A stretch of DNA of 36,493 nt, taken from NCBI RefSeq assembly GCF_001552555.1, contig NZ_BCRK01000044.1:1-36493 (forward strand), read 5' to 3'. Within the stretch, counting starts at the first letter, position 1, and each line of letters starts with the position of its first letter. Shown here piece after piece: positions 25,649 to 36,457 of the stretch. The notes beneath the pieces are model-generated. The model had not been told where the DNA came from, made no database searches, and saw only the letters and a list, made by a program, of their open reading frames with translations. The translations under genes and the position numbers were made by a program. The DNA is from Nocardiopsis trehalosi NBRC 14201 (lineage in GTDB: Bacteria; Actinomycetota; Actinomycetes; Streptosporangiales; Streptosporangiaceae).

Positions 25649-27288
25649 GGTGGGTCCACCCGCTGTCGGCGGACACCGAGGGGGCGGCCGACGTGCTGGG
25701 CGCCAAGGCCCACGGCCTCGTGGCGCTGCACCGCCTGGGGCTGCCGGTGCCCCCCGGGTTCGTCGTCACCACCGCGGCCTGCCGCGAGTTCCTGCGCGCG
25801 GGCCGCCTCCCCGACGGCCTGGCGGAGGAGCTGGCGGAGGCCACCGCCGGGCTGGAGGCGGCGACCGGGCGCCGGTTCGGCGGGACGCGGGCCCCGTTGG
25901 CGGTGTCGGTGCGCTCCGGGGCGGGCGTGTCCATGCCCGGCATGATGGCCACCGTCCTCAACCTCGGCCTCACGGCCGAGGCGGCCGACGCGCTGGCCGC
26001 CGAGACCGGCGACGCGCGGTTCGCCCTGGACGCCCGCCTGCGGTTCCTGTCCGGGCTCGCCTCCGCGATGACCGGGGCGGACATCGACGGCGCGGTCGGC
26101 CCCGGCGGCCCAGCCGGCCTCGGCGCGGAGCCGGACGGCGGCGAGCGGGCGCGCCTGGCCGCCGCGATCGAGCAGGTGCGGTGGTCCGTCCGGCAGCGGT
26201 GCGGCCGCGCCGTCCCGGAGGACGCCGCCCGGCAGCTGGAACTCGCCGTGTGCACCGTCTTCGCCTCGTGGGAGGCGCCCCGGGCGCGGACCTACCGCGA
26301 ACTCCACGGCATCCCGCACGACCTGGGCACCGCCGTCGTGGTGCAGGCGATGGTGTTCGGCACCCGCGACGCGCGCAGCGGCACCGGGGTCGCCTTCAGC
26401 CGCGACCCCAACACCGGGGAGGCCGGCCCGTTCGGCGACGTCCTCTTCGGCCACCAGGGCGAGGCCGTCGTCTCCGGCCGGACCGCGACCCGGCCCCTGC
26501 GCGACCTCGCCGACCGGGAGCCCGATGTCTGGGCCGCCCTGGCCGACGCGCTGCGCCGGATCGAGGGGCACCACCGCGACGCCTGCTACGTCGAGTTCAC
26601 CTTCGAGTCGGGTGAGCTGTGGCTGCTCCAGGCCCGGCCCGGCCGGTTCGTCGGGGCCGCGGCCGTGCGCGTCGCGGTCGACCTCGCCGACGAGGGCGCG
26701 ATCACCCGGGGGGAGGCGCTGCTGCGGGTCGCGCCGCACCACCTCCGCGACGCCCGCACGCCCCGCATCGCCGCGTCCGCGCGGGCCGCCGTCGTCGCCC
26801 GGGGGGTGGGCGCCTGCCCCGGCGTCGCGGTCGGCCGGATCGCGACCACCACCGACGCGGCGGTCCGCATGGCCGCCGACGGCCCGGTCGTCCTGGTGCG
26901 TCCCGAGACGTCCCCGGACGACCTGCGCGGCCTGGCCGCTGCGGCGGGCATCGTCACCGCGCGCGGGGGACCGGCGAGCCACGCCGCGGTCGTCGCCCGG
27001 GCGCTGGGCCGGCCCGCCGTGGTCGGCGTCGGCGGCCTCACCGTCGACACCGCGGGCGGTGCGGTGCGGGTCGGCGGACGCACCCTGCCCGAGGGCGCGC
27101 TGGTGACCATCGACGGGACCGGGGGAGAGGTCGCGCTCGGCCGCCCGCCCGTCGCGGCGGGCACGGCGGGCCCCCACCTGCGCCGGTTCCTCGACTGGGC
27201 CGACGACGTGTCGGGCGACCGCTCCGCGCGCGGGGAGGCCGAACGGCTCGGCGCCGCCCACGCCGTACTGCGCGTGGACCGGCCCTAG
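25645..27288 (+). CDS. Short pyruvate phosphate dikinase-like protein lacking the PEP/pyruvate barrel
   Basis: The 547-residue protein has the PPDK ATP-grasp part (AKAHGLVALHRLGLPVPPGF, then SVRSGAGVSMPGMMATVLNL, and GVAFSRDPNTGE) and the swivelling phospho-histidine domain, TARGGPASH with His446. The frame ends soon after that domain. The C-terminal TIM barrel of full PPDK (about 870-900 residues), which binds pyruvate and PEP, is absent. It should accept phosphate from ATP on His446, but the final acceptor must come from another protein or a different small molecule. Rv1127c of M. tuberculosis is similarly short, from memory. The GTG at 25645 overlaps the previous stop, and a GTG one codon earlier is possible. 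Confidence 0.82.
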   Translation: MRWVHPLSADTEGAADVLGAKAHGLVALHRLGLPVPPGFVVTTAACREFLRAGRLPDGLAEELAEATAGLEAATGRRFGGTRAPLAVSVRSGAGVSMPGMMATVLNLGLTAEAADALAAETGDARFALDARLRFLSGLASAMTGADIDGAVGPGGPAGLGAEPDGGERARLAAAIEQVRWSVRQRCGRAVPEDAARQLELAVCTVFASWEAPRARTYRELHGIPHDLGTAVVVQAMVFGTRDARSGTGVAFSRDPNTGEAGPFGDVLFGHQGEAVVSGRTATRPLRDLADREPDVWAALADALRRIEGHHRDACYVEFTFESGELWLLQARPGRFVGAAAVRVAVDLADEGAITRGEALLRVAPHHLRDARTPRIAASARAAVVARGVGACPGVAVGRIATTTDAAVRMAADGPVVLVRPETSPDDLRGLAAAAGIVTARGGPASHAAVVARALGRPAVVGVGGLTVDTAGGAVRVGGRTLPEGALVTIDGTGGEVALGRPPVAAGTAGPHLRRFLDWADDVSGDRSARGEAERLGAAHAVLRVDRP

Positions 27289-27542
27289 GGAGCGGTTTTC
27301 GGATGCTTTCGGGCCAGCGAGCGGCCTCGCCCCTGCTGTGCCTGCTTCCCGGGCCGGCACAGCGGGGGCCCTGGGCGGCGCCCGCACGCCGATGTGCGAG
27401 GTCCGCCGAGGTCTGGCCGTTCGCCCTGGTCGGCGCCGCGAGCGTCGTTCAGGCCCCGCTGTGCGGAGCTGCGGAGCGGTGCCCGGCAGGGGCGTGGTCG
27501 CGGGCCCGGAACGGGCCGGAGAACACGACTTAGGGGTGCGCC

Positions 27543-27575
27543 GGTCCGCGCGGTACCGGGCGCACCGCGCGGACC
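27543..27575. terminator. Bidirectional terminator hairpin
   Basis: A perfect 12-bp stem (GGTCCGCGCGGT) with a 9-base loop sits seven bases from the phosphatase stop. The 290 bases after the PPDK-like gene otherwise hold only a small 6-bp hairpin at 27503-27517 and no convincing gene. Confidence 0.6.
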
Positions 27576-27581
27576 CGGGGC

Positions 27582-30438
<2,857 letters not shown>

Positions 30439-30478
30439 CCCCGGACCGCGGCCGCAGCAAGGGCGGCCGACCCGGCGG

Positions 30479-30514
30479 AGCGCCGCCGGTCCGCCGCAGC
30501 GGGCCGGCGGCGCT
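30479..30514. terminator. argG terminator hairpin
   Basis: AGCGCCGCCGG and its exact complement form an 11-bp stem with a 14-base loop, 40 bases after the argG stop. Confidence 0.55.
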
Positions 30515-30540
30515 CGGTGTGCCGGGGGGAGCGGGGCGGG

Positions 30541-30567
30541 CGGGGCCCGGCGGCTCGCCGGGCCCCG
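30541..30567. terminator. Terminator hairpin between convergent genes
   Basis: A perfect 12-bp GC stem with a 3-base loop lies eight bases from the stop of the minus-strand HTH gene and can serve both directions. Confidence 0.6.
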
Positions 30568-30574
30568 CGGCGCC

Positions 30575-31192
30575 TCAGCCGATCTCGGTGGTGGCGGCCG
30601 ACCACGTCCGCAGCCGGTGCAGCGCGGCCTCGGCCTCGCTCAGGGGCGGGGGCCGGTGCGGCAGGCCGTCCCCGGCGCCCTCGTCGGGCATGCGCAGCCG
30701 CCGCCACGCGGTCACCCACCGCTGGATCTCGTCCTCGCCGCCGCCGCAGGCGGAGACGAACGCGCACAGCACCGTGAACTTCGGCAGCTCGCGCGGGTTG
30801 GCCAGGGTGGTCTGGAACGTCGAGCGCGACACCGCGCCGCCGCAGAAGCGCTCCAACTGGCGCAGCGACCAGTCGCCCGACCACACCCGGAAGCGCTGCA
30901 TGGCCGCCACCAGCTGTGCGGGGGTGCGCGCGTCCAGGGGGTTGGGGCGCCGCCCGTAGCCGGCGAGGTCCTCGATGACGCCGGGCCGCTCCAGGCGCTC
31001 GCCGTGCGGCTCGCGCGCAGCGGGCTCCTCCTCGCGGGTGACGGGCACCATGCGCACCCAGCCGTAGACTTCGCGGTCGGCGCCGCGCCGCAGCCGGTGC
31101 GGGGCGGCGCCCGGCGCCGGCCGGTAGACGGTGGCGGGTTCGGGGGCCAGGGAGTCCTGGGGGCCGGTGGGGCCGAGCAGATCGCCGGTCAT
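30575..31192 (-). CDS. Helix-turn-helix (XRE-like) actinomycete regulator
   Basis: The N-terminal 90 residues of this 205-residue protein are polar and probably disordered. The central part, RVWSGDWSLRQLERFCGGAV then SRSTFQTTLAN and LPKFTVLCAFVSACGGGEDE, fits the XRE-like DNA-binding module common in streptomycete and related genomes, where a Trp-containing tail (WVTAWRRLR) follows. Its target is unknown. The ATG at 31192 shares one base with the TGA of the tiny membrane-protein gene (TGATG), and GGAGG lies upstream, so the two are co-translated. Confidence 0.75.
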   Translation of the reverse strand: MTGDLLGPTGPQDSLAPEPATVYRPAPGAAPHRLRRGADREVYGWVRMVPVTREEEPAAREPHGERLERPGVIEDLAGYGRRPNPLDARTPAQLVAAMQRFRVWSGDWSLRQLERFCGGAVSRSTFQTTLANPRELPKFTVLCAFVSACGGGEDEIQRWVTAWRRLRMPDEGAGDGLPHRPPPLSEAEAALHRLRTWSAATTEIG

Positions 31193-31386
31193 CACGCCTC
31201 CCCCTGAGCGGGGCGGGCGGGCACCAGCCGGCGGGCGATGTCGGTGGCGGTCCCCAGTACCGCGGCGCTGAGGAGCACGGCGGTGGCCAGATCGTGGCCG
31301 GACGCCATGAGCCCGCACGCAAGTACGAGGACGAGGACCACGACGAGAATTCGCCCCCAGGAAATCCCGGGACGGAAAAGGATCAT
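31192..31386 (-). CDS. Tiny two-helix membrane protein
   Basis: The 64 residues hold two hydrophobic helices, ILVVVLVLVLACGLMASG (about 13-30) and LATAVLLSAAVLGTA (about 33-48), separated by a short polar turn, then a basic tail ARRLVPARPAQ. I do not recognise it. The overlap with the HTH gene makes a two-gene operon of a membrane peptide and a regulator, which could mean a membrane-held or stress-linked control unit, but that is only a guess. No strong ribosome binding site precedes its ATG. Confidence 0.65.
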   Translation of the reverse strand: MILFRPGISWGRILVVVLVLVLACGLMASGHDLATAVLLSAAVLGTATDIARRLVPARPAQGEA

Positions 31387-31931
31387 GAGGTTACTCTGCT
31401 TTCTGGGAGAAGGCTGTGACCTGGGCTCACAAGATCCATTTGGGGTGATCGCGCCGAAGGAGAGAGAAGGGGGCGATCGCCGGAATGAACCTGCGTGTCG
31501 GGAAAGCTACCTCATGACTAAGCCACATCAAAGCACCATCGCAAACAGCGCGGGCTTTTCGCGTCGAGTTTCCCTTTTGGGGTGAGAAGCCGTTTATCGC
31601 GGCCGTTCGCGTCGGCGCCGACCCTGCTCGGCGCCGCCCGGCCGCGCCTGTCCGCACCCGTCTTGAACCGACTTCCCATGACGGAAACGGGTTGCCTGAT
31701 TGGTGGGCGTCCAGATGTGGTAAGAACCTCCGTGGGTGCGGTGGAACCCGGTTCGGCGGATTCATACCGTCCGCTGAACCGATTCGGTTCCGTCCGTAAC
31801 CCCGCTGTTTCGGAGTCCGCCTGTGACCTGGGCACCCCGGACCCTTCGGGCCGGGGCGGTGCGGTGCGGGGCCGAAGGGGAGAGGAGAGACTCCCCGTCG
31901 GCCCGGTGCGGCGCCCCGACAGACGAGCGGC
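31387..31931. other. AT-richer intergenic region with repeats, no confident gene
   Basis: About 545 bases, clearly less GC-rich than the surroundings between 31390 and 31830. A 13-base direct repeat CTGTGACCTGGGC occurs at 31414 and 31821. Two tiny overlapping frames on the plus strand (MNLRVGKATS at 31485 and a 23-residue MTKPHQSTIANSAGF peptide from 31514) share an ATGA junction but have no convincing ribosome binding site, so I do not call them. Confidence 0.5.
31415..31431. promoter_or_regulatory. Inverted repeat TGTGA-N7-TCACA
   Basis: A perfect 5-bp inverted repeat begins 28 bases upstream of the tiny membrane-protein start, a position suitable for an operator. The arms resemble CRP-family sites, but the spacer is seven rather than six. 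Confidence 0.45.
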
Positions 31932-31984
31932 CCCCGGCCCGGAAACGGGCCGGGGCCCGCGCACCGGCCCGGAACCGGGGCCGG
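31932..31984. terminator. Tandem terminator hairpins
   Basis: A perfect 10-bp stem closed by a GAAA tetraloop (31932-31955) is followed by a 7-bp stem with a 7-base loop (31964-31984). Both lie downstream of the minus-strand gene that ends at 32030. Confidence 0.55.
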
Positions 31985-32029
31985 GACCCGACGCGGACCG
32001 CCCGGCTCCGCACCGCTGCGCCCGCGCGC

Positions 32030-32692
32030 TCAGTCCTCCGGCGGTCCGCCGCCGCGCAGCCCCCAGGCGTCGAGACCGGAGTAGATGATCGCGAGGCGGC
32101 TGCCCGGGGCGTCGAAGCACTCCGCCTCGCCGGTGTAGAGCGCCACCAGCTCGTCGCCGCCGCGCCACCACGTGTCCGCCAGCCCCGCGACCTCGTGCAC
32201 GGGCGCGTAGCCGGACAGGTCCAGGGCGTCGACCGCGCCGCCCGTGACCTTGGTGATCCGCCGCGCCCACATCAGGACGTGCGCGGTGAGGGCCAGCGCC
32301 TCGACCCAGCCCTCGACGGTCGCGTGCAGCGGGGTCCAGCGCTCGGCGTGGATGCCGAACTCCCCGCCGGGCCCGACCATGAACCCGTACGGCACGGCCG
32401 TCCGCTGCGGCCCCGCGTCGAACCGCCAGCCGCCGCCGGGCGCGGGTTCGGGCACGTCGGCGCGGAACCAGAGGGGGCCGCCGCTGTACTGCGCGCCGGG
32501 CGGCAGCACCCACCCGCCCCACCGCCGCTGGAAGTCGGCCACCCGACGGGCGTCGTCCGGCGGCATCCCGAGATCGAGCAGGCGCCGCGTCTCGATCCGC
32601 GGCACGGCGACCCGGACCCCGTGCACACGGAGGTGGTAGTCGGCCCGGCGGGACAGCCCGCCGGGCACGTCACCTTGGGGGAGGAGTTCCAC
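32030..32692 (-). CDS. Hypothetical protein, possibly SUKH/SMI1-like
   Basis: This 220-residue soluble protein starts with GTG and has no signal or membrane segment. The part FQRRWGGWVLPPGAQYSGGP (about residues 54-73), with its WGG and aromatic pattern, and the later VEALALTAHVLMWARR loosely recall SMI1/KNR4 (SUKH) proteins, which often act as immunity proteins against secreted toxins. No toxin gene is adjacent, so that role is unsupported here. It is a single gene with its own tandem terminator. Confidence 0.55.
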   Translation of the reverse strand: MELLPQGDVPGGLSRRADYHLRVHGVRVAVPRIETRRLLDLGMPPDDARRVADFQRRWGGWVLPPGAQYSGGPLWFRADVPEPAPGGGWRFDAGPQRTAVPYGFMVGPGGEFGIHAERWTPLHATVEGWVEALALTAHVLMWARRITKVTGGAVDALDLSGYAPVHEVAGLADTWWRGGDELVALYTGEAECFDAPGSRLAIIYSGLDAWGLRGGGPPED

Positions 32693-33043
32693 GCCCGAAC
32701 GCTAGCCCCTCCGCCCACCCCCACCCGCCCGGCGCGCCGGGCGGCCGGGTGAGGGCGGTCGGCGGCGGAGGAGGCATGGCGGACACGGGGGCGGCGAGGG
32801 CGTCGACGTCGCCGCGTGCGGCGCTCCGCTCTTCGGCGGTCAGGGAGATGACGAGCCGCCCACCGGGGCCGAGGCGGCCAGCGTGTCCTCCTGGGCCGCG
32901 TCGCCGCTCTGCATACGGACTAGGGCGGCCCGCATCGGCGTGCGACCGCCCTCCCGGTCGACAGCAGGCGTCGATCACGCGGCTAACACCGCCGTTCCCG
33001 GTGGCGGGGTTCGCGCCGCGACGCGGGACCGGCGCGGGCGGGG
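32693..33043. other. Intergenic region, no confident gene
   Basis: About 350 bases between two minus-strand genes. A minus-strand stretch reading VISLTAEERSAARGDVDALAAPV (split by no stop) looks protein-like for about 30 residues but has no recognisable start or end and may be a gene remnant. Nothing else stands out. Confidence 0.4.
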
Positions 33044-33466
33044 TCAGGCGTCGAAGCGCATGGCGACCACGTGTTCGGCGGGGACGCGGATGAGGATGCG
33101 GCGGTCCGGGCCCGAGCCCAGGTCGCTGTAGGCGCCCGGCGGTGCGCCGTAGCGCCGCTCGATGCGCTCGATCCAGGCGGTGACGGTCGCGGCGTCCTCG
33201 ATGTACTCGGCGCGGCCGCGCAGGGTCACCGAGATGACCGGCGCCGTCTCGGAGTCGACGCAGACCGAGACACGCGGGTCGCGGCGGACCGCCCGGCCCT
33301 TGGCGGTGGACCGGGTGGTCGTGAGCAGGACGTCGCCGCCGTCCTCGGCGAACCACACGGGGGTCACGAGCGGGGATCCGTCGGCCAGCAGGACGGCGAC
33401 CTTGGCCGTGCGCCGGCCTTCGGCGAGGAAGGCCCGCCATTCGGCGGTGGAGAGCTGGATGGGCAT
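33044..33466 (-). CDS. PPOX-class (pyridoxamine oxidase-like) flavin/F420-binding protein
   Basis: The 140 residues form one split-beta-barrel domain: KVAVLLADGSPLVTPVWFAE, then DVLLTTTRSTAKGRAVRRDP with the cofactor-phosphate region, RVSVCVDSETAPVISVTLRG, and a C-terminal VPAEHVVAMRF. The size and pattern fit the small actinobacterial PPOX proteins, many of which use F420, a family generalisation. The substrate is unknown. The ATG at 33466 is the first in the domain frame, and its ribosome binding site is weak. It is divergent from the ABM-domain gene over a 139-base gap with an inverted repeat. Confidence 0.8.
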   Translation of the reverse strand: MPIQLSTAEWRAFLAEGRRTAKVAVLLADGSPLVTPVWFAEDGGDVLLTTTRSTAKGRAVRRDPRVSVCVDSETAPVISVTLRGRAEYIEDAATVTAWIERIERRYGAPPGAYSDLGSGPDRRILIRVPAEHVVAMRFDA

Positions 33467-33558
33467 GCCGCGATCGTAGGCGGGGGGACCGACATCCGTC
33501 CGCCTCCCGCGCCTTCCCGGCCCGCCGGCCCTTGACGTGGTCCATGGCTGTGGCTCAC

Positions 33559-33579
33559 CTCTAGATGCGGACACTAGAG
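33559..33579. promoter_or_regulatory. Inverted repeat CTCTAG-N9-CTAGAG, operator candidate
   Basis: It lies 27 bases before the ABM-gene start. A TTGACG (33532-33537) with TCACCT 17 bases later forms a possible promoter whose -10 end it overlaps, the classical position for a repressor. Both divergent genes may be controlled from it. Confidence 0.5.
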
Positions 33580-33605
33580 ACAGACTTCGGTGAACGAGGT
33601 GCCGC

Positions 33606-33896
33606 ATGACCGTCCTGTCCTACTCCCGCTACGTCGTCGAACCCGAGAACGCCGACGACCACGTCGTCCGCCGGGCCGCCCTGATCACCGCCGTCCGCGC
33701 CGAGGTGCCCGGCCTGGGACCGACGCGGGTGGCCCGCGTCGACGAGCGCACCTGGCCGGACGTCTGGCTGTGGGAGTCGAGGGAGAGCGTCGAAGCCGCC
33801 CGCGCATACGCGCCCACCCTGCCCGAGGCCGCGGCGGCGTTCGCCCTGCTCGGTGAGCACCGGCTGGAGTTCGCCGACGTGGTCGACGAGGTCTGA
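33606..33896 (+). CDS. ABM-superfamily (antibiotic biosynthesis monooxygenase-like) small protein
   Basis: The 96 residues form a single dimeric alpha/beta-barrel type domain: SYSRYVVEPENADDHVVRRA at the start, RTWPDVWLWESRESVEAARA in the middle, and LLGEHRLEFADVV at the end. ABM-type proteins act as cofactor-free monooxygenases or as small ligand-binding proteins, and no catalytic residue can be named here. The ATG at 33606 follows GAACGAGGTGCCGC. It is the only gene of its unit. Confidence 0.7.
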   Translation: MTVLSYSRYVVEPENADDHVVRRAALITAVRAEVPGLGPTRVARVDERTWPDVWLWESRESVEAARAYAPTLPEAAAAFALLGEHRLEFADVVDEV

Positions 33897-34081
33897 GCGG
33901 GCCGTGAGTGCCCCGCCGGTGGGGGTGTGCTCCCGTGGGCGGTGGTGCGGGCTCCCCCGGGGGTCGGGGGTCCGGTGCTCCTGAACCGGGGCCGTCCCGG
34001 GCCGCAGAATCGAGGCGGGCCGACGGGGCCGCCCGGCGGCGCCCGCCCCCAGTTCGAGCACACCGCCACCAGGAGGCCCCC

Positions 34082-34819
34082 ATGACCGCGCCGACAGCCG
34101 TCCCCACCGACCATCCCGGCCCTCCGGCCGCACCCGGCCGCCCGCCCGAGGGAGGGCGGCCGGGCGAGGCCGATGCCGCCGCGCGCCGTCCGCAGCGGGG
34201 CGTGCCGGTGGGGGCGCTGATCACCCTGGCCGCTGTGGGCGGGGTGTTCCTCACCGTCCTGCTCACCGGACACGACCCCGGCCCCTGGTGGGCCTGGTTC
34301 CCGCTGACCAGCGGCCTGGTGCTGGCCGCCCTCGGCCTGCGCCTGCACCGCTTCGATGCCGTGGCCGCCGTCGTGGCGGGCCGGGTGCTCCTGCTGGCCG
34401 GCGCCTCGTCGGCGACAGCGGGCGTCCTGCTGCTCTTCGAGGTGATCGAGACCGGCTGGCCGGCGTTCCTGGTGGTCGCCGGCGCCGCCCTGGCGGGGGC
34501 GGCGGTGGACCGGACGCGGCGCGGCCGCCGCCTGGGCGGCCTGGTCGACCGCCTGCTGCTCGTGTGGGGCCTGGGCTGCGCCGCCCTCGGCGCGGTGTTC
34601 GCCCTGTGGTTCGGTGCCGGATTGGATCGGCTGGGGGTGTTCTCGCCCGAGGAGTGGACCGGCGGCCTGGTGGTCGTCCTCGGCGCGCACGCCGCCCTGG
34701 AGGGCGCCCGGACCTGGATGTCGGACCGCATGCGGGACGTGGTGGTCTCGGCGCTGCTGCTCAGCGCCGGCCTGGCGGCCGTGGTGCACGGCGTCGCGCT
34801 GGCCTCCTGGCCGTGGTGA
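34082..34819 (+). CDS. Multi-pass membrane protein of unknown function
   Basis: This 245-residue protein has a Pro-rich cytoplasmic N-terminus (about 40 residues) and then seven or so hydrophobic segments (VGALITLAAVGGVFLTVLLT, LTSGLVLAALGLRL, VLLLAGASSATAGVLLLFEV and so on) joined by short basic loops such as DRTRRGRRLGG. AGGAGG precedes the ATG. I do not recognise a family. The even spacing of helices and lack of conserved polar residues gives no clue to transport or enzymatic activity. A 48-bp palindrome follows the stop. Confidence 0.75.
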   Translation: MTAPTAVPTDHPGPPAAPGRPPEGGRPGEADAAARRPQRGVPVGALITLAAVGGVFLTVLLTGHDPGPWWAWFPLTSGLVLAALGLRLHRFDAVAAVVAGRVLLLAGASSATAGVLLLFEVIETGWPAFLVVAGAALAGAAVDRTRRGRRLGGLVDRLLLVWGLGCAALGAVFALWFGAGLDRLGVFSPEEWTGGLVVVLGAHAALEGARTWMSDRMRDVVVSALLLSAGLAAVVHGVALASWPW

Positions 34820-34830
34820 TCCGCCCGGCC

Positions 34831-34878
34831 CGGTGCGGTCGACCGCCCGCCCGCGCGGGCGGGCGGTCGACCGCACCG
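34831..34878. terminator. 48-bp perfect palindrome, bidirectional terminator
   Basis: Each 24-base arm is the exact complement of the other with no unpaired loop. It sits 11 bases after the membrane-protein stop and three bases before the convergent SDR stop, so both transcripts would end in it. Confidence 0.7.
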
Positions 34879-34881
34879 CTG

Positions 34882-35637
34882 TCAGGCCATGCCGCCGTTG
34901 GCGTAGACGGTCTGCCCGTTGATCCACCGGCCGGGCCCGGCGAGGAAGGACACGACCTCGGCGATGTCGCCGGGCGTGCCCAGCCGGTTCATGGGGTTGA
35001 GCCCGGCCAGCCGGTTGACGGTCGCCTGGTCCTTGCCGTCGAGGAAGAGGTCGGTGGCGGTGGGGCCGGGCGCCACGGTGTTGACCGTGATGTCGCGGCC
35101 GCGCAGCTCCCTGGCCAGGATGAGGCCGATCGCCTCGACCGCTCCCTTGGACGCCGCGTACCCGGCGTACCCGGGCAGGGCCGTCTTCGTCACCGTGGTG
35201 GAGAAGGTGAGCACGGCCCCGCCGTTGCGCACCCGGCGGGCCGCCTCCCGGGCGACGAGGAAGGTCCCGCGGATGTTGGTGCGGTGCATGCGGTCGAGGT
35301 CGTCCATGTCGATCTCGGCGACCGGCGACAGCACCATGACCCCGGCGGCGTGGGCGACGACGTCGACGCCGCCGAACGCCTCCTCGGCGGTGTCGAACAG
35401 CGCCGCCACGTCGGCCTCGTCGCCCACGTCGGCGCGGGCGGCGACGGCGGTGCCGCCGTCGGCCGTGATCTCCGCGACGGCGTCCGCTGCGGCGGCCTCG
35501 CCGCCGACGTAGCCCACGACGACGGCGAGCCCGTCGGCGGCGAGGCGCCGGGCGACGGCGCGGCCGATGCCGCGCGACCCCCCGGTGACGATGGCGGTGC
35601 GGCGGGCGTGCGGGTGCTCGTACGGGTGCTCGGTCAT
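34882..35637 (-). CDS. Short-chain dehydrogenase/reductase (SDR, FabG-like)
   Basis: This 251-residue classical SDR has the nucleotide loop TGGSRGIG (residues 19-26), an NNAG-equivalent AHAAG, the catalytic Ser in TFSTTVTK, and Tyr and Lys in YAGYAASKG. The ending WINGQTVYANGGMA is the usual SDR dimer tail. Lack of Asp after the second beta strand (VVVGYVGGE) makes NADP(H) plausible. It should reduce or oxidise a small carbonyl or alcohol. The ATG has AAGGGGGA upstream. It is divergent from a TetR gene, which probably represses it and responds to its substrate. Confidence 0.88.
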   Translation of the reverse strand: MTEHPYEHPHARRTAIVTGGSRGIGRAVARRLAADGLAVVVGYVGGEAAAADAVAEITADGGTAVAARADVGDEADVAALFDTAEEAFGGVDVVAHAAGVMVLSPVAEIDMDDLDRMHRTNIRGTFLVAREAARRVRNGGAVLTFSTTVTKTALPGYAGYAASKGAVEAIGLILARELRGRDITVNTVAPGPTATDLFLDGKDQATVNRLAGLNPMNRLGTPGDIAEVVSFLAGPGRWINGQTVYANGGMA

Positions 35638-35748
35638 GTGGTCCCCCTTGGCCGCGGCCGGTCGGCCGCGCGTTGGTATCGGTGTTAACGACATCATGGA
35701 ATCATTGATAGCGTCAAGGTGCTACCACCCCGGTGTTATCGTCGTTAC
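35638..35748. promoter_or_regulatory. Divergent SDR/TetR promoter region with repeats
   Basis: The 111-base gap is much richer in A/T than the genes. It holds CGGTGTTA twice (35680 and 35731, with GACAT or GTTACAT following), a 9-bp palindrome ATCATTGAT (35701-35709), and GTTAAC. These are candidate TetR operator parts, but I could not reduce them to one clear site. Confidence 0.45.
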
Positions 35749-36456
35749 ATGAGCGAGCGGCCGACCACCACCCGGGACCGGATTCTGCGCGCCGCGGCGG
35801 ACCTGCTCGCCGAGGGCGGCCGCGACGCGGTGTCCACGCGCGCCGTCGCGGCGGCGGCACGGGTGCAGGCCCCCGCCATCTACCGCCTCTTCGGCGACAA
35901 GCGGGGGCTGCTCGACGCGGTCGCCGCCCACGGGTTCGCCGCCTACCTGCGCGACAAGACCGCCCGCCCGCCCTCCGGCGACCCGGTCGACGACCTGCGG
36001 CGCGGCTGGGACCTGCACGTCGCGTTCGGCGTCGCCAACCCCGCCGTCTACACGCTGATGTACGGCGACCCCCGGCCGGGGGCCGCCCCCGAGGCGGCCC
36101 GCGAGGCGGCCGCCGTCCTGGACGGGCTGGTGCGGCGGGTGGCCGAGGCCGGGCGGCTGCGGGTGGCCGCCGACCGCGCCGCCGCGATGATCCACGCGGC
36201 CGGGTGCGGCGTCACGTTGAGCCTCATCGCCACCCCGCCCGCCGAGCGCGACCCCGGCCTGTCGTCGGCCGCGCGTGAGGCCGTGCTGGCCGCCGTCGCC
36301 ACCGGCGGGCCGGACGCGGACGGCGACGGCGGGGTGGCCGCCCGGGCGGCGGCCCTGCGGGCGGCCCTGCCCGGCACACCCGGCCTGAGCGGCAACGAGC
36401 GCGCCCTGCTGGGGGAGTGGCTCGACCGCGTCACCCGCGCCTCGGCCGAGGGCTGA
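35749..36456 (+). CDS. TetR-family transcriptional regulator
   Basis: The 235-residue protein has a TetR DNA-binding domain at residues 8-55 ([30 protein letters not shown]) and a C-terminal ligand domain with the TetR_C-like [17 protein letters not shown] take the ATG at 35749 because the DNA-binding domain begins right after it. The extra frame upstream is intergenic. There is no ribosome binding site, and TGTTAT lies about 10 bases upstream of the ATG, so the transcript may be leaderless. It likely represses itself and the divergent SDR gene. Confidence 0.88.
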   Translation: MSERPTTTRDRILRAAADLLAEGGRDAVSTRAVAAAARVQAPAIYRLFGDKRGLLDAVAAHGFAAYLRDKTARPPSGDPVDDLRRGWDLHVAFGVANPAVYTLMYGDPRPGAAPEAAREAAAVLDGLVRRVAEAGRLRVAADRAAAMIHAAGCGVTLSLIATPPAERDPGLSSAAREAVLAAVATGGPDADGDGGVAARAAALRAALPGTPGLSGNERALLGEWLDRVTRASAEG

Positions 36457-36457
36457 C

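Noticed and set aside
27303-27533. 76-codon plus-strand frame after the short PPDK gene
   Set aside because: It has no clear ribosome binding site, no recognisable domain and a weak codon bias. It could be a remnant, but I cannot support a gene.
31415-31431. Inverted repeat considered as a CRP-type site
   Set aside because: The spacer is seven rather than six bases and the context does not match. It was kept only as an unnamed operator candidate.
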